Shown here: piece after piece, positions 25,853-33,660 of the stretch
Layout: the number at the start of each line of letters is the position of its first letter
Numbering within the stretch: position 1 is the stretch's first letter
DNA from: JAFKFH01 sp017307375
GTDB lineage: Bacteria > Pseudomonadota > Alphaproteobacteria > Ferrovibrionales > Ferrovibrionaceae
NCBI GenBank assembly: GCA_965229335.1
Contig: OZ245874.1
Coordinates: 6,386,001 to 6,450,000, forward strand
Direction of reading: 5' to 3'
Length of the DNA stretch: 64,000 nucleotides
Position numbers and translations under genes: made by a program
The notes under the pieces: generated by a model
Database searches by the model: none
Told to the model about the DNA's origin: nothing
Seen by the model: the letters and a program-made list of their open reading frames with translations, nothing else

Positions 25853-26478
25853 AGCCCGCGATCCGCCGGCTGGTCGACGAACTCCGCGGCACCCGCATCC
25901 TGGTCGTCCATCCGCGCGACGCCGAGGGCGATGCGCTGATCGACCATCTGAAGCGCATCGGCTGCCAGGTACGGGGCATGTGGCCACCGCCGGCGCAACT
26001 GCCGGCAGATGTCGACGTCCTGTTCCACCTGATCGAGGGCGGCGACATGCCCGCGCTGATCGACGGCATCCAGGACGACGGCCCCACCCTGATCGCCGTC
26101 GTCGACTATGAAAACCCGACGGTGCTGCGGCGCCTGCTCGACACCAACGCCCATGGTGTCGTCAACAAGCCGATCCGCGCCTTCGGCATCCTGTCGAGCA
26201 TCGTGCTGGCCCGCTCGCTGCACGGCTATGCCCGGCGGCTGAATGCCAAGGTGCGCAAGCTCGAGGATACGCTGAAGGCCAGGCGCGATGTCGAGAAGGC
26301 GGCCCGGATCCTGGTCGGGCTGAAGCAGATTTCGGAAGCCGAAGCCTATGAGCTGATCCGCCAGCAGGCAACGCAGAAGCGCGTATCCATGGCACAGGTT
26401 GCGATCACCATCATCAGCGCGCAGGAAATGCTCGGCGGCCTCGGCCTGATGATGCCGGGCGCCACCAGCACTGGCTAA
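25849..26478 (+). CDS. amiR: AmiR-like ANTAR antitermination regulator
   Basis: The 209-residue protein has an N-terminal pseudo-receiver domain (about 15-125), a coiled-coil linker (LNAKVRKLEDTLKARRDVEK) and a C-terminal ANTAR domain with its signature (ARILVGLKQISEAEAYELIR, then QKRVSMAQVAITII). ANTAR proteins bind paired hairpins in leader RNA and prevent terminator formation. The leader with an intrinsic terminator directly downstream is the obvious target. It starts at a GTG overlapping the amiC stop. Confidence 0.92.
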   Translation: MKPAIRRLVDELRGTRILVVHPRDAEGDALIDHLKRIGCQVRGMWPPPAQLPADVDVLFHLIEGGDMPALIDGIQDDGPTLIAVVDYENPTVLRRLLDTNAHGVVNKPIRAFGILSSIVLARSLHGYARRLNAKVRKLEDTLKARRDVEKAARILVGLKQISEAEAYELIRQQATQKRVSMAQVAITIISAQEMLGGLGLMMPGATSTG

Positions 26479-26498
26479 ACATTAGGCACAAAAACTCA

Positions 26499-26527
26499 TT
26501 GACCGATTTGTGAGCGGCGGTTAGCGT
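26499..26527 (+). promoter_or_regulatory. Candidate promoter of the nitrilase leader RNA
   Basis: TTGACC (26499-26504), a 17-base spacer and TAGCGT (26522-26527) predict a start near 26534. The leader would be about 65 bases long before the terminator and about 150 bases long before the start codon. The -10 is a weak match. Confidence 0.4.
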
Positions 26528-26598
26528 CGAAACCAGCGATTGTCCGGTAGGACTATCCGGGACGGCCGGTCGGCCATCCAGCAAAAATCCGGCTGTGT

Positions 26599-26643
26599 AG
26601 CCCTCGATCGACGCCTGACGGCGGATCGGGGGCTTTTTGTTTT
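26599..26643 (+). terminator. Regulated intrinsic terminator in the nitrilase leader
   Basis: The arms AGCCCTCGATC (26599-26609) and GATCGGGGGCT (26624-26634) pair over eleven bases with one G-U, continued inward by CGCC/GGCG, and are followed by TTTTGTTTT. This is a strong rho-independent terminator inside the leader. A smaller hairpin, GGCT-GTGT-AGCC (26591-26602), shares AGCC with the 5' arm and could act as antiterminator. These are the elements expected for control by the upstream AmiR. Confidence 0.85.
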
Positions 26644-26664
26644 GCGCTCAATTTCATTGAGCGC
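26644..26664 (+). repeat. Perfect hairpin between terminator and ribosome site
   Basis: GCGCTCAAT and ATTGAGCGC form a nine-base-pair stem with a TTC loop immediately before the GAGGGGGAAAG ribosome site of the nitrilase gene. It would cap the processed or read-through mRNA and protect its 5' end, or serve as a second control point. No T tract follows. Confidence 0.6.
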
Positions 26665-26682
26665 GAGGGGGAAAGCTTGCCC

Positions 26683-27573
26683 ATGTCGAACGTCGCGACC
26701 ACCGGAAGCCCGAAGCGATCGATCAAGATCGCCTGCATCCAGACCCAACCCGCGATCGGCGCGGTGGCGCAGAACGTCGCCCGCAGCCTGGAGCTGATCG
26801 ACCAGGCGGCGGCGGCGGGCGCCGATCTCGTGGTCCTGCCGGAACTGGCCAATTCGGGCTACGTGTTCGAAACTCGCACCGAAGCCTTCGCGCTGGCCGA
26901 GGCAGTGCCGCACGGCCCGACTGCGACGGCCTGGGCCGAGCGCGCGGCGCGCCACGGCCTGCACCTCGTCGCCGGCATCTGCGAACGCGCCGGGCCGGTC
27001 CTCTACAACAGCGCCGTCATCCTCGGGCCGCAAGGCCATCTCGGCACCTTCCGCAAGATGCATCTGTGGAACGAGGAGGCGCTGTTCTTCGAGCGCGGCA
27101 ACCTCGGCTTTCCCGTCGTCCACACGCCGCTCGGCCGCATCGGCGTCGGCATCTGCTACGATGCCTGGTTTCCCGAAACCTTCCGCCTCGCCGCCCTCCA
27201 GGGCGCCGACATCGTCTGCGTGCCGACCAACTGGGTACCCATTCCCGGCCAGGCCGACGGCCAGCCGGCGATGGCGACGATCCTGACCATGGCGGCGGCG
27301 CACTGCAACTCGCTGATCATCGCCTGCGCCGATCGCGTCGGCACCGAACGCGGCCAACCCTTCGAGGGGCAGAGCGTGATCGTCGACCACACCGGCTGGC
27401 CGGCAGCCGGCCCCGCCAGCCGCGACCGCGAGGAAATCATCTACGCGGTGGTCGAGCCCGGCGCGGCGCGGCGCGGACGCAACTGGAACGACTTCAACCA
27501 GATCCTGCGCGACCGCCGCACCGACGTCTACGGCGAGATGCTGGGCGCCGACGCAAAACCCGGCTGGTACTGA
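26683..27573 (+). CDS. Nitrilase-superfamily amidase / carbon-nitrogen hydrolase
   Basis: The 296-residue protein has the complete Glu-Lys-Cys triad: E54 in LPELANSGY, K125 in FRKMHLWNEE and C158 in GICYDAWFPE. Spacing and length fit the amidase/N-carbamoyl-hydrolase branches better than true nitrilases, which are longer. It lies behind the ANTAR-controlled leader and ahead of an amide/amino-acid ABC transporter, so it most likely hydrolyses an imported small amide. The ATG at 26683 is used here; a TTG at 26677 sits nearer the purine-rich ribosome site. Confidence 0.88.
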   Translation: MSNVATTGSPKRSIKIACIQTQPAIGAVAQNVARSLELIDQAAAAGADLVVLPELANSGYVFETRTEAFALAEAVPHGPTATAWAERAARHGLHLVAGICERAGPVLYNSAVILGPQGHLGTFRKMHLWNEEALFFERGNLGFPVVHTPLGRIGVGICYDAWFPETFRLAALQGADIVCVPTNWVPIPGQADGQPAMATILTMAAAHCNSLIIACADRVGTERGQPFEGQSVIVDHTGWPAAGPASRDREEIIYAVVEPGAARRGRNWNDFNQILRDRRTDVYGEMLGADAKPGWY

Positions 27574-27618
27574 CCGCTTCCCCTGCCTGCACCAACCCGC
27601 AACGAGAGGACCGACGCC

Positions 27619-28779
27619 ATGACCATCAAACGATCCGCGGCCATTCTGGGCCTTGTTCTCGCAACCATCGGCGGCAATGCGCTTGCCGCCGATCCGATCC
27701 GGATCGGCGTGCCGGTCGGCCTGTCCGGCGCCAACAGCGTGGTGGCCCCCGGGGTCGTGCAGGCGTCCGAACTGGCCGTGGCCGAGATCAACGCCCGGGG
27801 CGGCGTGCTCGGCCGGCCGCTGGAGCTCGTCGTCGCCGACGACGGATCGGGAGCGGCCGGGGCGCAGAAGGCCTTCGATTCGCTGATCTTCCAGAAGAAG
27901 GTCGACGTGCTGATCTCGATGGAAACCAGCGCGGCGCGCAACGCCGCCCTGCCGATCGTCGCCCGTGGCAAGGTCCCCTACATCTACACCTCGTTCTACG
28001 AAGGCCGGTCCTGCAGTCCCTACATGTACGTCAACGCCTGGGTGCCCGAGCAGCAGGTGCCGCCGATCGTCGACTATTTCGCCGGCGAACTGAAGGCGAA
28101 GAAGTACTTCCTGATCGGATCGGACTACGCCTTCGGGCGCGGCATGCTGGCCTTCACGAAAGCCTATATCGGCAAGACCGGCGGCAGCGTCGTCGGCGAG
28201 GAATATCTGCCGATGGACGGTACCGACTGGACTGCGATCATCTCCAAGGTCAAGGCATCGGGCGCCGATGCCCTGGTCACCTCGACCGCGGGCGGCGCGC
28301 CGAACGTCACCCTGACCAAGCAGCTGCGGGCCGCCGGCGTCAATCTGCCTTACGGCAATCTGGCGGTCGACGAAGGAACCGCGAAGGGCATGGGTGGCGA
28401 TGCCACCGGCATCTTCATTTCCGCGTCCTACGTGACCGGGATCGAGTCACCGGCCAACAAGGCCTTTCTCGCGGCGATGCAGGCCAAGTTCGGCGGCGAG
28501 CTGAAGACGCCCAACGACCTGACCGTGCCGCAATACGAAGCGATCTACGCCTACAAGGCGGCGGTGGAGAAGGCCGGTTCGGCCAAGGCCGACGACGTGC
28601 TGAAGGCCCTGGGCAGCGTGGCCGTCGACGGGCCGCGCGGCACGATCGCGATGAGCGCGCAGCACCATGCGCCGCTGACCATGTATCTCGGCCAGGTCCA
28701 GCCGGACGGCAGTGTCAAGGTGATCAGCAGCTTCAAGGACGTCACCCCGGGCGCGCAGTGCCCTGACCTGAAGTCCTGA
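27619..28779 (+). CDS. Periplasmic binding protein of a branched-chain/amide ABC transporter
   Basis: The 386-residue protein has a signal peptide (residues 1-23, ending NALA) and a type I binding fold (DPIRIGVPVGLSGANSVVAP). It is related to the AmiC sensor encoded upstream: both carry the phrase GSDYxxxR in the same place. This suggests that the sensor and the receptor recognise similar ligands. It is separated from the permease genes by a very stable hairpin, which can keep binding-protein mRNA more abundant than the rest. Confidence 0.92.
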   Translation: MTIKRSAAILGLVLATIGGNALAADPIRIGVPVGLSGANSVVAPGVVQASELAVAEINARGGVLGRPLELVVADDGSGAAGAQKAFDSLIFQKKVDVLISMETSAARNAALPIVARGKVPYIYTSFYEGRSCSPYMYVNAWVPEQQVPPIVDYFAGELKAKKYFLIGSDYAFGRGMLAFTKAYIGKTGGSVVGEEYLPMDGTDWTAIISKVKASGADALVTSTAGGAPNVTLTKQLRAAGVNLPYGNLAVDEGTAKGMGGDATGIFISASYVTGIESPANKAFLAAMQAKFGGELKTPNDLTVPQYEAIYAYKAAVEKAGSAKADDVLKALGSVAVDGPRGTIAMSAQHHAPLTMYLGQVQPDGSVKVISSFKDVTPGAQCPDLKS

Positions 28780-28791
28780 TCCTGCCATCCC

Positions 28792-28825
28792 GGCGGACGG
28801 GACCGGCCGCCCGGTCCCGTCCGCC
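28792..28825 (+). repeat. Fifteen-base-pair hairpin between binding protein and permease genes
   Basis: GGCGGACGGGACCGG and CCGGTCCCGTCCGCC pair without mismatch across a four-base loop. There is no T tract, so it is more likely an mRNA-stabilising or attenuating element than a full terminator, as found between binding protein and permease genes of other ABC operons. Confidence 0.75.
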
Positions 28826-28856
28826 GCACCATCCGACGCGTCCGGGAGTTCCGACC

Positions 28857-29693
28857 ATGCTGACGCTGGCCCTCGACATCGCGACCACGGCCGCGATCCT
28901 GTTCATCGTCTCCGCCGGATTGCTGATCGTGTTCGGGGTGATGAAGATCATCAATTTCGCCCACGGCGCCCTGATCACCGCCGGTGCCTATGCGGCGCTG
29001 GTCGGCATGCGGCTGGGCCTGCCGGCCTGGATGGCCCCGTTCCTGGCGTTCATGGTCGGCGGCCTTCTCGGCATGGCAATCGAGAGCGTCGTGGTCCGCC
29101 GGCTCTATCGCCGCCCCCTCGATGCCATCCTGGCGACCTGGGGGCTCGGCATCGTGCTCGGCCAGGCGGTGATCGTCGGTTTCGGGCGCGAGGTCCAGTT
29201 CGTGGCTGCGCCGGTGGCCGGCACGATCGGTCTGGGCGGCACCGACTACTCGCTGTACCGGCTGCTGCTGGTCGCCGCGGCGCTGGCGATCGGCATCGGC
29301 TTCACCTTCGTCCTGAACGGCACCCGGCTCGGCCTGTCGACGCGCGCGGTGATCCTGAACGAGACCCTCGCCGAAGGCCTGGGCATCAATGCCGTCTTCG
29401 TGCGCTTCCTGACGTTCGGCATCGGCAGCGGCCTGGGGGCGGCGGCCGGGGCGCTGATCACGCCGCTGGCCTCGGTCGATCCGAACATGGGGATACCCTG
29501 GCTGATCAACGCCTTCATGCTGGTGATGGTGTCGGGCAGCGCGCTGTCGACCCTGGCCGTGGCCTGCCTGGTGCTCGGCGGCATGCAGGTCGTGATCTCG
29601 ACTTTCGTCAGCCCGATCCTCGGCGGGCTCGCCATCGCGGTGCTGGCCGCCATCGCCCTGCGCCTGCGACCGGAAGGATTTGCCAGTGCCTGA
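28857..29693 (+). CDS. livH: Branched-chain-type ABC permease (LivH-like)
   Basis: The 278-residue protein is an eight-helix LivH-family permease with the family text LLIVFGVMKIINFAHGALIT near the N-terminus. It forms the inner-membrane channel with the fused permease-ATPase encoded next. The last eight bases overlap the start of that gene. Context indicates amide, urea-like or amino-acid uptake for the nitrilase-family enzyme. Confidence 0.9.
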   Translation: MLTLALDIATTAAILFIVSAGLLIVFGVMKIINFAHGALITAGAYAALVGMRLGLPAWMAPFLAFMVGGLLGMAIESVVVRRLYRRPLDAILATWGLGIVLGQAVIVGFGREVQFVAAPVAGTIGLGGTDYSLYRLLLVAAALAIGIGFTFVLNGTRLGLSTRAVILNETLAEGLGINAVFVRFLTFGIGSGLGAAAGALITPLASVDPNMGIPWLINAFMLVMVSGSALSTLAVACLVLGGMQVVISTFVSPILGGLAIAVLAAIALRLRPEGFASA

Positions 29694-31449
29694 TTTGCTG
29701 ACTCCCCGCCGCCGCATCGCGCTCGCCGCCCTGGCAGCCGGCCTGCTGGTCGTCGTCGCCCCCTGGATTGTCGATACCTACACGGCCAGCATCCTCGCCC
29801 GCGCCTTCTTCGTCGCCATCGCGGCGCTCACCGTCGACGTGCTCTGGGGCTACAGCGGCGTTCTCACCTTCGGCCAGTCGGCCTTCTTCGGGATCGGCGC
29901 CTACGCATTGGCGATGACCTTCACCCATGTCGGCTTCGATGCCGGGGGCATCGCCCTCGCCTTCGGCCTCGCCGTCATCGTCGCGGGTCTCGTCGCGGCG
30001 CTGGTCGGCTGGCTGTCGTTCTACCACGGCTCGACGCCGCTTTATGCCTCGGTGGTATCGCTGGTACTGCCGATCGTCCTGGTCCAGCTGATCTATGCGG
30101 GGGGCGAGACGACGGGATCGTCGAGCGGGCTGGTCGGCTTCCAGACCTTCGACCTGGACGTAGAGACCTGGTTCAGACTGGCGGGGCTGGCGACCGTCGC
30201 GGTGGCGGCCGCGGGCTATCTGCTGCTGCACTCGGATGCCGGCCGTATCCTGGCCGCGCTGCGCGACAACGAAGCCCGCTGCTCCTATATCGGCATCAAC
30301 GTCGAGCGCCTGCGCCTTGGGATCCTGGTGGTCTGCGCGATCGTCGCGGCACTGGCCGGGCTTGGCCATGCCGCATTGGGCGGGGTGGCGGCGCCCGAGA
30401 ATGCCAGCTTCGTCTTCGGCACCCAGCTTGTCATCATGGTCGCACTGGGCGGGCGCGGCACCCTGCTCGGCGCCGTGCTGGGCGCGCTCGGGATCGAACT
30501 GGCCAGTGCCTATCTGTCGGGCAGCCTGCCCTTCATCTGGGAGCTGATCGTCGGGATCGCCTTCGTGGCCGTGATCGTGCTGTTCCCGGCCGGGTTGATC
30601 GGAGCGCTGCGCCGCCTGATCCCCGGCGACCGCGCGGATGCTGCCCCAAGGCTGCAGACCGCCGCGCCGCTTCCGCGCGCCGACCGCGACATGATGGTCG
30701 AGGCCCGTGGGGTGACGCGGCAGTTCGGCAGCCTGGCCGTGCTGAACGGCGTCTCGTTCTCGGCCAGACGGGGAGAGCTGGTCAGCCTGGTCGGGCCCAA
30801 CGGCGCGGGCAAGACGACGCTGATCCGCTGCCTGGCCGACGGGCTGGAGCGGACGGGCGGCGAGATTTCGATCGTCGGCCGGCCAATCGGGCGCCAGCCG
30901 CCCCATCGCCTGGTCGCCTTCGGCCTCGGCCGCAAGTTCCAGGCAGCCTCGGTCTTCAACACCCTCACCGTCGCCGATTGCCTGCGCATCGCGCGGTCGC
31001 GGCGCGACCCCATGTCGTGGTTCGATCGGTCGCCGGTGCTGTCGCTGCCCCAGGCGGCGCGCCAGGTGATCGAGGGCGGCGGGCTCGGCGATCGCCTGGG
31101 CGATGTCGCCGGCGATCTCAGCCACGGATTGAAGCAGGCGCTGGAACTGGCGATGGTCCTGGCCCTCGAACCCGACGTCGTGCTGCTCGACGAACCGACG
31201 GCGGGGCTGACCCGCGCCGAACGCAGCGCCTTCGGCGCCATCCTGACCGACCTGGTGCGGCGCGAGGGGCTCTGCGTGCTGCTGGTCGAGCACGATCTCG
31301 ACTTCGTGCGCGAAATCTCGTCCCGCATCATCGTTCTTCACCAGGGGCAGATCGCCCTGGACGGGACGGTGGAACAGGTCGTCAACGCACCGCTGGTGCA
31401 CGAGATCTATACCGGCGGTCACGTGCCGACGGCGGAGACGGCCTCGTGA
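29686..31449 (+). CDS. LivM-LivG fusion: ABC permease joined to ATPase
   Basis: This 587-residue protein joins a LivM-type permease (about 1-310; VLWGYSGVLTFGQSAFFG and IGINVERLRLGI) to a LivG-type ATPase (about 330-587). ATPase motifs are Walker A GPNGAGKTT (about 368), signature LSHGLKQALE (about 478), Walker B VVLLDEPTAGL (about 498) and switch His in LVEHDLDFV (about 535). The GTG at 29686 has GGAAGGA seven bases upstream and overlaps livH. The signature has SH in place of SG, as usual in LivG. The urea/short-amide branch often uses separate proteins, so the fusion is notable. Confidence 0.9.
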   Translation: MPDLLTPRRRIALAALAAGLLVVVAPWIVDTYTASILARAFFVAIAALTVDVLWGYSGVLTFGQSAFFGIGAYALAMTFTHVGFDAGGIALAFGLAVIVAGLVAALVGWLSFYHGSTPLYASVVSLVLPIVLVQLIYAGGETTGSSSGLVGFQTFDLDVETWFRLAGLATVAVAAAGYLLLHSDAGRILAALRDNEARCSYIGINVERLRLGILVVCAIVAALAGLGHAALGGVAAPENASFVFGTQLVIMVALGGRGTLLGAVLGALGIELASAYLSGSLPFIWELIVGIAFVAVIVLFPAGLIGALRRLIPGDRADAAPRLQTAAPLPRADRDMMVEARGVTRQFGSLAVLNGVSFSARRGELVSLVGPNGAGKTTLIRCLADGLERTGGEISIVGRPIGRQPPHRLVAFGLGRKFQAASVFNTLTVADCLRIARSRRDPMSWFDRSPVLSLPQAARQVIEGGGLGDRLGDVAGDLSHGLKQALELAMVLALEPDVVLLDEPTAGLTRAERSAFGAILTDLVRREGLCVLLVEHDLDFVREISSRIIVLHQGQIALDGTVEQVVNAPLVHEIYTGGHVPTAETAS

Positions 31450-32150
31450 GCGCGCCGCTGCTCGCGCTCGACCGGGTCTCGAGCGGCTACGGCTCGTCGC
31501 GGGTGGTGCGCGACGTCTCGCTCGATATCGCGTCCGGCGAGATCGTCGCCCTGATCGGCAAGAACGGCATGGGCAAATCGACGTTGCTGAAGACGATCAT
31601 GGGCTTCCTGCGACTGCAGACCGGCGGCATCGCGCTGGCCGGCCGGGACATCGCCGCCGTTCCCTCATACCGCAAGGCGTCGCTGGGGCTGGCCTACGTG
31701 CCGCAGGAGCAGCCGATCTTCCAGGACCTGACGGTCCACGACAACCTGCGGCTGGGCCTCGCCTCGGACGCGGGTCTGGCAGCCGGCATCGCCGAGATGG
31801 CGCAAGCCTTCCCCGTGCTGGGCCGGCGGCTGCGGCAGCGGGCGGGCACGCTGTCGGGCGGCGAGCAGAAGATGCTGATCGTCGCCCGCGGGCTGATCGC
31901 GCGGCCGCGGCTGATGCTGCTCGACGAAGTGACGGAGGGCCTGCAGCCGTCCGTGGTCGACCGGCTGGCCGAGGCGCTGACAGCCGCCCGCCGCGATCGC
32001 GGGACCGCGATGCTGATCGTCGAGCAGCACCTGCCCTTCGTCCTCGGTGTCAGCGACCGTTTTGCCGTGTTCAAGTCGGGCGAGATCGTCGACAGCGGCC
32101 CGGTCGATGCGGCCGCGGCGCTGCGGATCGAGGCCCACACCCGCCTGTAG
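31446..32150 (+). CDS. livF: Branched-chain-type ABC ATPase (LivF-like)
   Basis: The 234-residue ATPase starts at a GTG overlapping the stop of the fusion gene (GTGA). Walker A is GKNGMGKST, the signature is LSGGEQKM and Walker B is LMLLDEVTEGLQP, where Val replaces the usual Pro of DEPTEGL. The Lys in GKNGMGK (often PNGAGK) is typical for LivF/UrtE branches. It energises transport together with the fused LivG domain. Confidence 0.92.
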   Translation: MSAPLLALDRVSSGYGSSRVVRDVSLDIASGEIVALIGKNGMGKSTLLKTIMGFLRLQTGGIALAGRDIAAVPSYRKASLGLAYVPQEQPIFQDLTVHDNLRLGLASDAGLAAGIAEMAQAFPVLGRRLRQRAGTLSGGEQKMLIVARGLIARPRLMLLDEVTEGLQPSVVDRLAEALTAARRDRGTAMLIVEQHLPFVLGVSDRFAVFKSGEIVDSGPVDAAAALRIEAHTRL

Positions 32151-32151
32151 G

Positions 32152-32174
32152 GCGATCCGCCCGCGCGGATGCGC
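32152..32174 (+). terminator. Hairpin at the end of the amide operon
   Basis: ATCCGC and GCGGAT with flanking GCG/CGC form a small stem just after the livF stop codon. No T run follows, so its termination strength is uncertain. Confidence 0.35.
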
Positions 32175-32273
32175 AAAACTCAGTCGCGCGTGAAAATTAC
32201 TCGCTGGAGGACAGACGGCGACTGCCACGATGATCCGCGGCCGATCACCCACGGGGATGGAGAGGCCCGGCCG

Positions 32274-33515
32274 ATGACAAGACCCGGCACCAAAAACGAG
32301 GCAGCACCCGATTCAGGCGCACTGTGGCTGGCCGTGCTGGCGGGCGGGCTGATCATGGGCCTGGCGCTGGGCGTGCGCCACGTGCAGGGCCTGTTCCTGC
32401 TGCCGGTCACGCTGGATCGCGGGTGGTCGCGCGAAACCTTCGGGCTGGCGATGGCGGTGCAGAATCTGGTCTGGGGGCTGGCCCAGCCGTTCACCGGCAT
32501 GATCGCCGACCGCTACGGGTCGGCCATCGTCGTGGCGGGCGGGCTCATGTTCTATGCAGCCGGCCTGATCTTCATGGCCGAGGCGCAGACCACCTTCGCC
32601 TTTCTGCTGAGCGCCGGGCTGTGCATCGGCATCGCCCTGTCTGGCACGGCCTTCGCCGCGATCTATGGCGCGCTCAGCCGCATCATGCCGGCCGGCCGGC
32701 GCAGTTGGGCGCTGGGCCTGGCCGGCGCCGTCGGCGGACTGGGACAGTTCGCGATGGTCCCTGCCGCCCAGGCACTGATCGGGGGCTGGGCCTGGGCCGG
32801 GGCGCTGATGATCCTGGCTCTGGTGATGGCGCTGCTGCTGCCGGCAGCTTTTCCGCTGCGCGATCGGCCGGACGCGCAAACGCCTGCCGGCCCCGAACCG
32901 TCGATGGCGACCGCGATCGCCGCGGCGTTCCGCCATCGCGGCTTCTGGCTGCTGAACCTCGGTTTCGTCGCCTGCGGTTTCCAGCTTGCCTTCATCGCCA
33001 CGCATCTGCCGGCCTATCTGGCCGACCGCGGCCTGGGCGCGGCCGAGGCCGTCGCCAGCCTGGCGATCATCGCGCTGGCCAATGTCGCAGGCACCTATCT
33101 CTTCGGCCTGTGGGGCGGGTCGCTGCGGCGCAAATACCTGCTTGCCGCGATCTACCTGGCCCGCGCGGCGGCCATGATGCTGTTCGTGCTGCTGCCCGTC
33201 AGTACGATCGGCGTCTATCTGTTCGCGGCGGTGATGGGCTTCCTGTGGCTCGGCACCGTCCCGCTGACCAACGGGCTGATCGCGCAGCTGTTCGGGGTCC
33301 GCTACATCACGACCCTCTTCGGCTTCGTCTTCCTCGGCCATCAGCTCGGCTCGTTCTTCGGGGTGTGGCTCGGCGGCTATGTCTTCGTCACGACCGGTTC
33401 GTACCAGGGGATCTGGCTTGTCGCGATCGTGCTGGGGCTGCTGGCGGCACTGCTGCATTGGCCGATCGACGATCGCCCGGTCGTCCGGGACCACCTGCGA
33501 ACGGCGACGCCGTGA
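32274..33515 (+). CDS. MFS transporter (oxalate/formate-antiporter or monocarboxylate-like)
   Basis: The 413-residue protein has twelve membrane segments and the layout of OFA/monocarboxylate MFS carriers. It shows LDRGWSRETFGLAMAVQNL after TM1, the loop-2 motif GMIADRYGS, and LFGFVFLGHQLGSFFGVWLGG near the end. GGAGAGG precedes the ATG at 32274. The substrate is probably a small carboxylate, supported by the downstream CoA-transferase and, further on, the oxalate decarboxylase. The stop overlaps the start of a 45-residue membrane protein. Confidence 0.85.
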   Translation: MTRPGTKNEAAPDSGALWLAVLAGGLIMGLALGVRHVQGLFLLPVTLDRGWSRETFGLAMAVQNLVWGLAQPFTGMIADRYGSAIVVAGGLMFYAAGLIFMAEAQTTFAFLLSAGLCIGIALSGTAFAAIYGALSRIMPAGRRSWALGLAGAVGGLGQFAMVPAAQALIGGWAWAGALMILALVMALLLPAAFPLRDRPDAQTPAGPEPSMATAIAAAFRHRGFWLLNLGFVACGFQLAFIATHLPAYLADRGLGAAEAVASLAIIALANVAGTYLFGLWGGSLRRKYLLAAIYLARAAAMMLFVLLPVSTIGVYLFAAVMGFLWLGTVPLTNGLIAQLFGVRYITTLFGFVFLGHQLGSFFGVWLGGYVFVTTGSYQGIWLVAIVLGLLAALLHWPIDDRPVVRDHLRTATP

Positions 33516-33649
33516 ACCCGCCCGCCGGATGGCTTGCCCGTTGGCTGCCGCTTGCCTTATTGCTCGCAGTCGGGTTGCTGGTGTTCCAGGCCTGGGCGCA
33601 GGCCGGCCTGCCGCTGACCTGGCTGGACCCGCGGGCCTTCTGCGGCTGA
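33512..33649 (+). CDS. Tiny membrane protein coupled to the MFS carrier (45 aa)
   Basis: The frame starts at a GTG that overlaps the MFS stop codon (GTGA) and encodes 45 residues: one membrane helix (WLPLALLLAVGLLVFQAW) and a short tail GLPLTWLDPRAFCG. Coupled translation at a fixed overlap suggests an accessory subunit of the carrier. Small partners of OFA-type MFS carriers are annotated in other genomes, but none of their functions is evident here. Confidence 0.7.
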   Translation: MNPPAGWLARWLPLALLLAVGLLVFQAWAQAGLPLTWLDPRAFCG

Positions 33650-33660
33650 CGAGGTAACCG

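Noticed and set aside
26478..26500. Sigma-54 promoter before the nitrilase leader
   Set aside because: GGCAC is present but no TTGC follows at the required distance.
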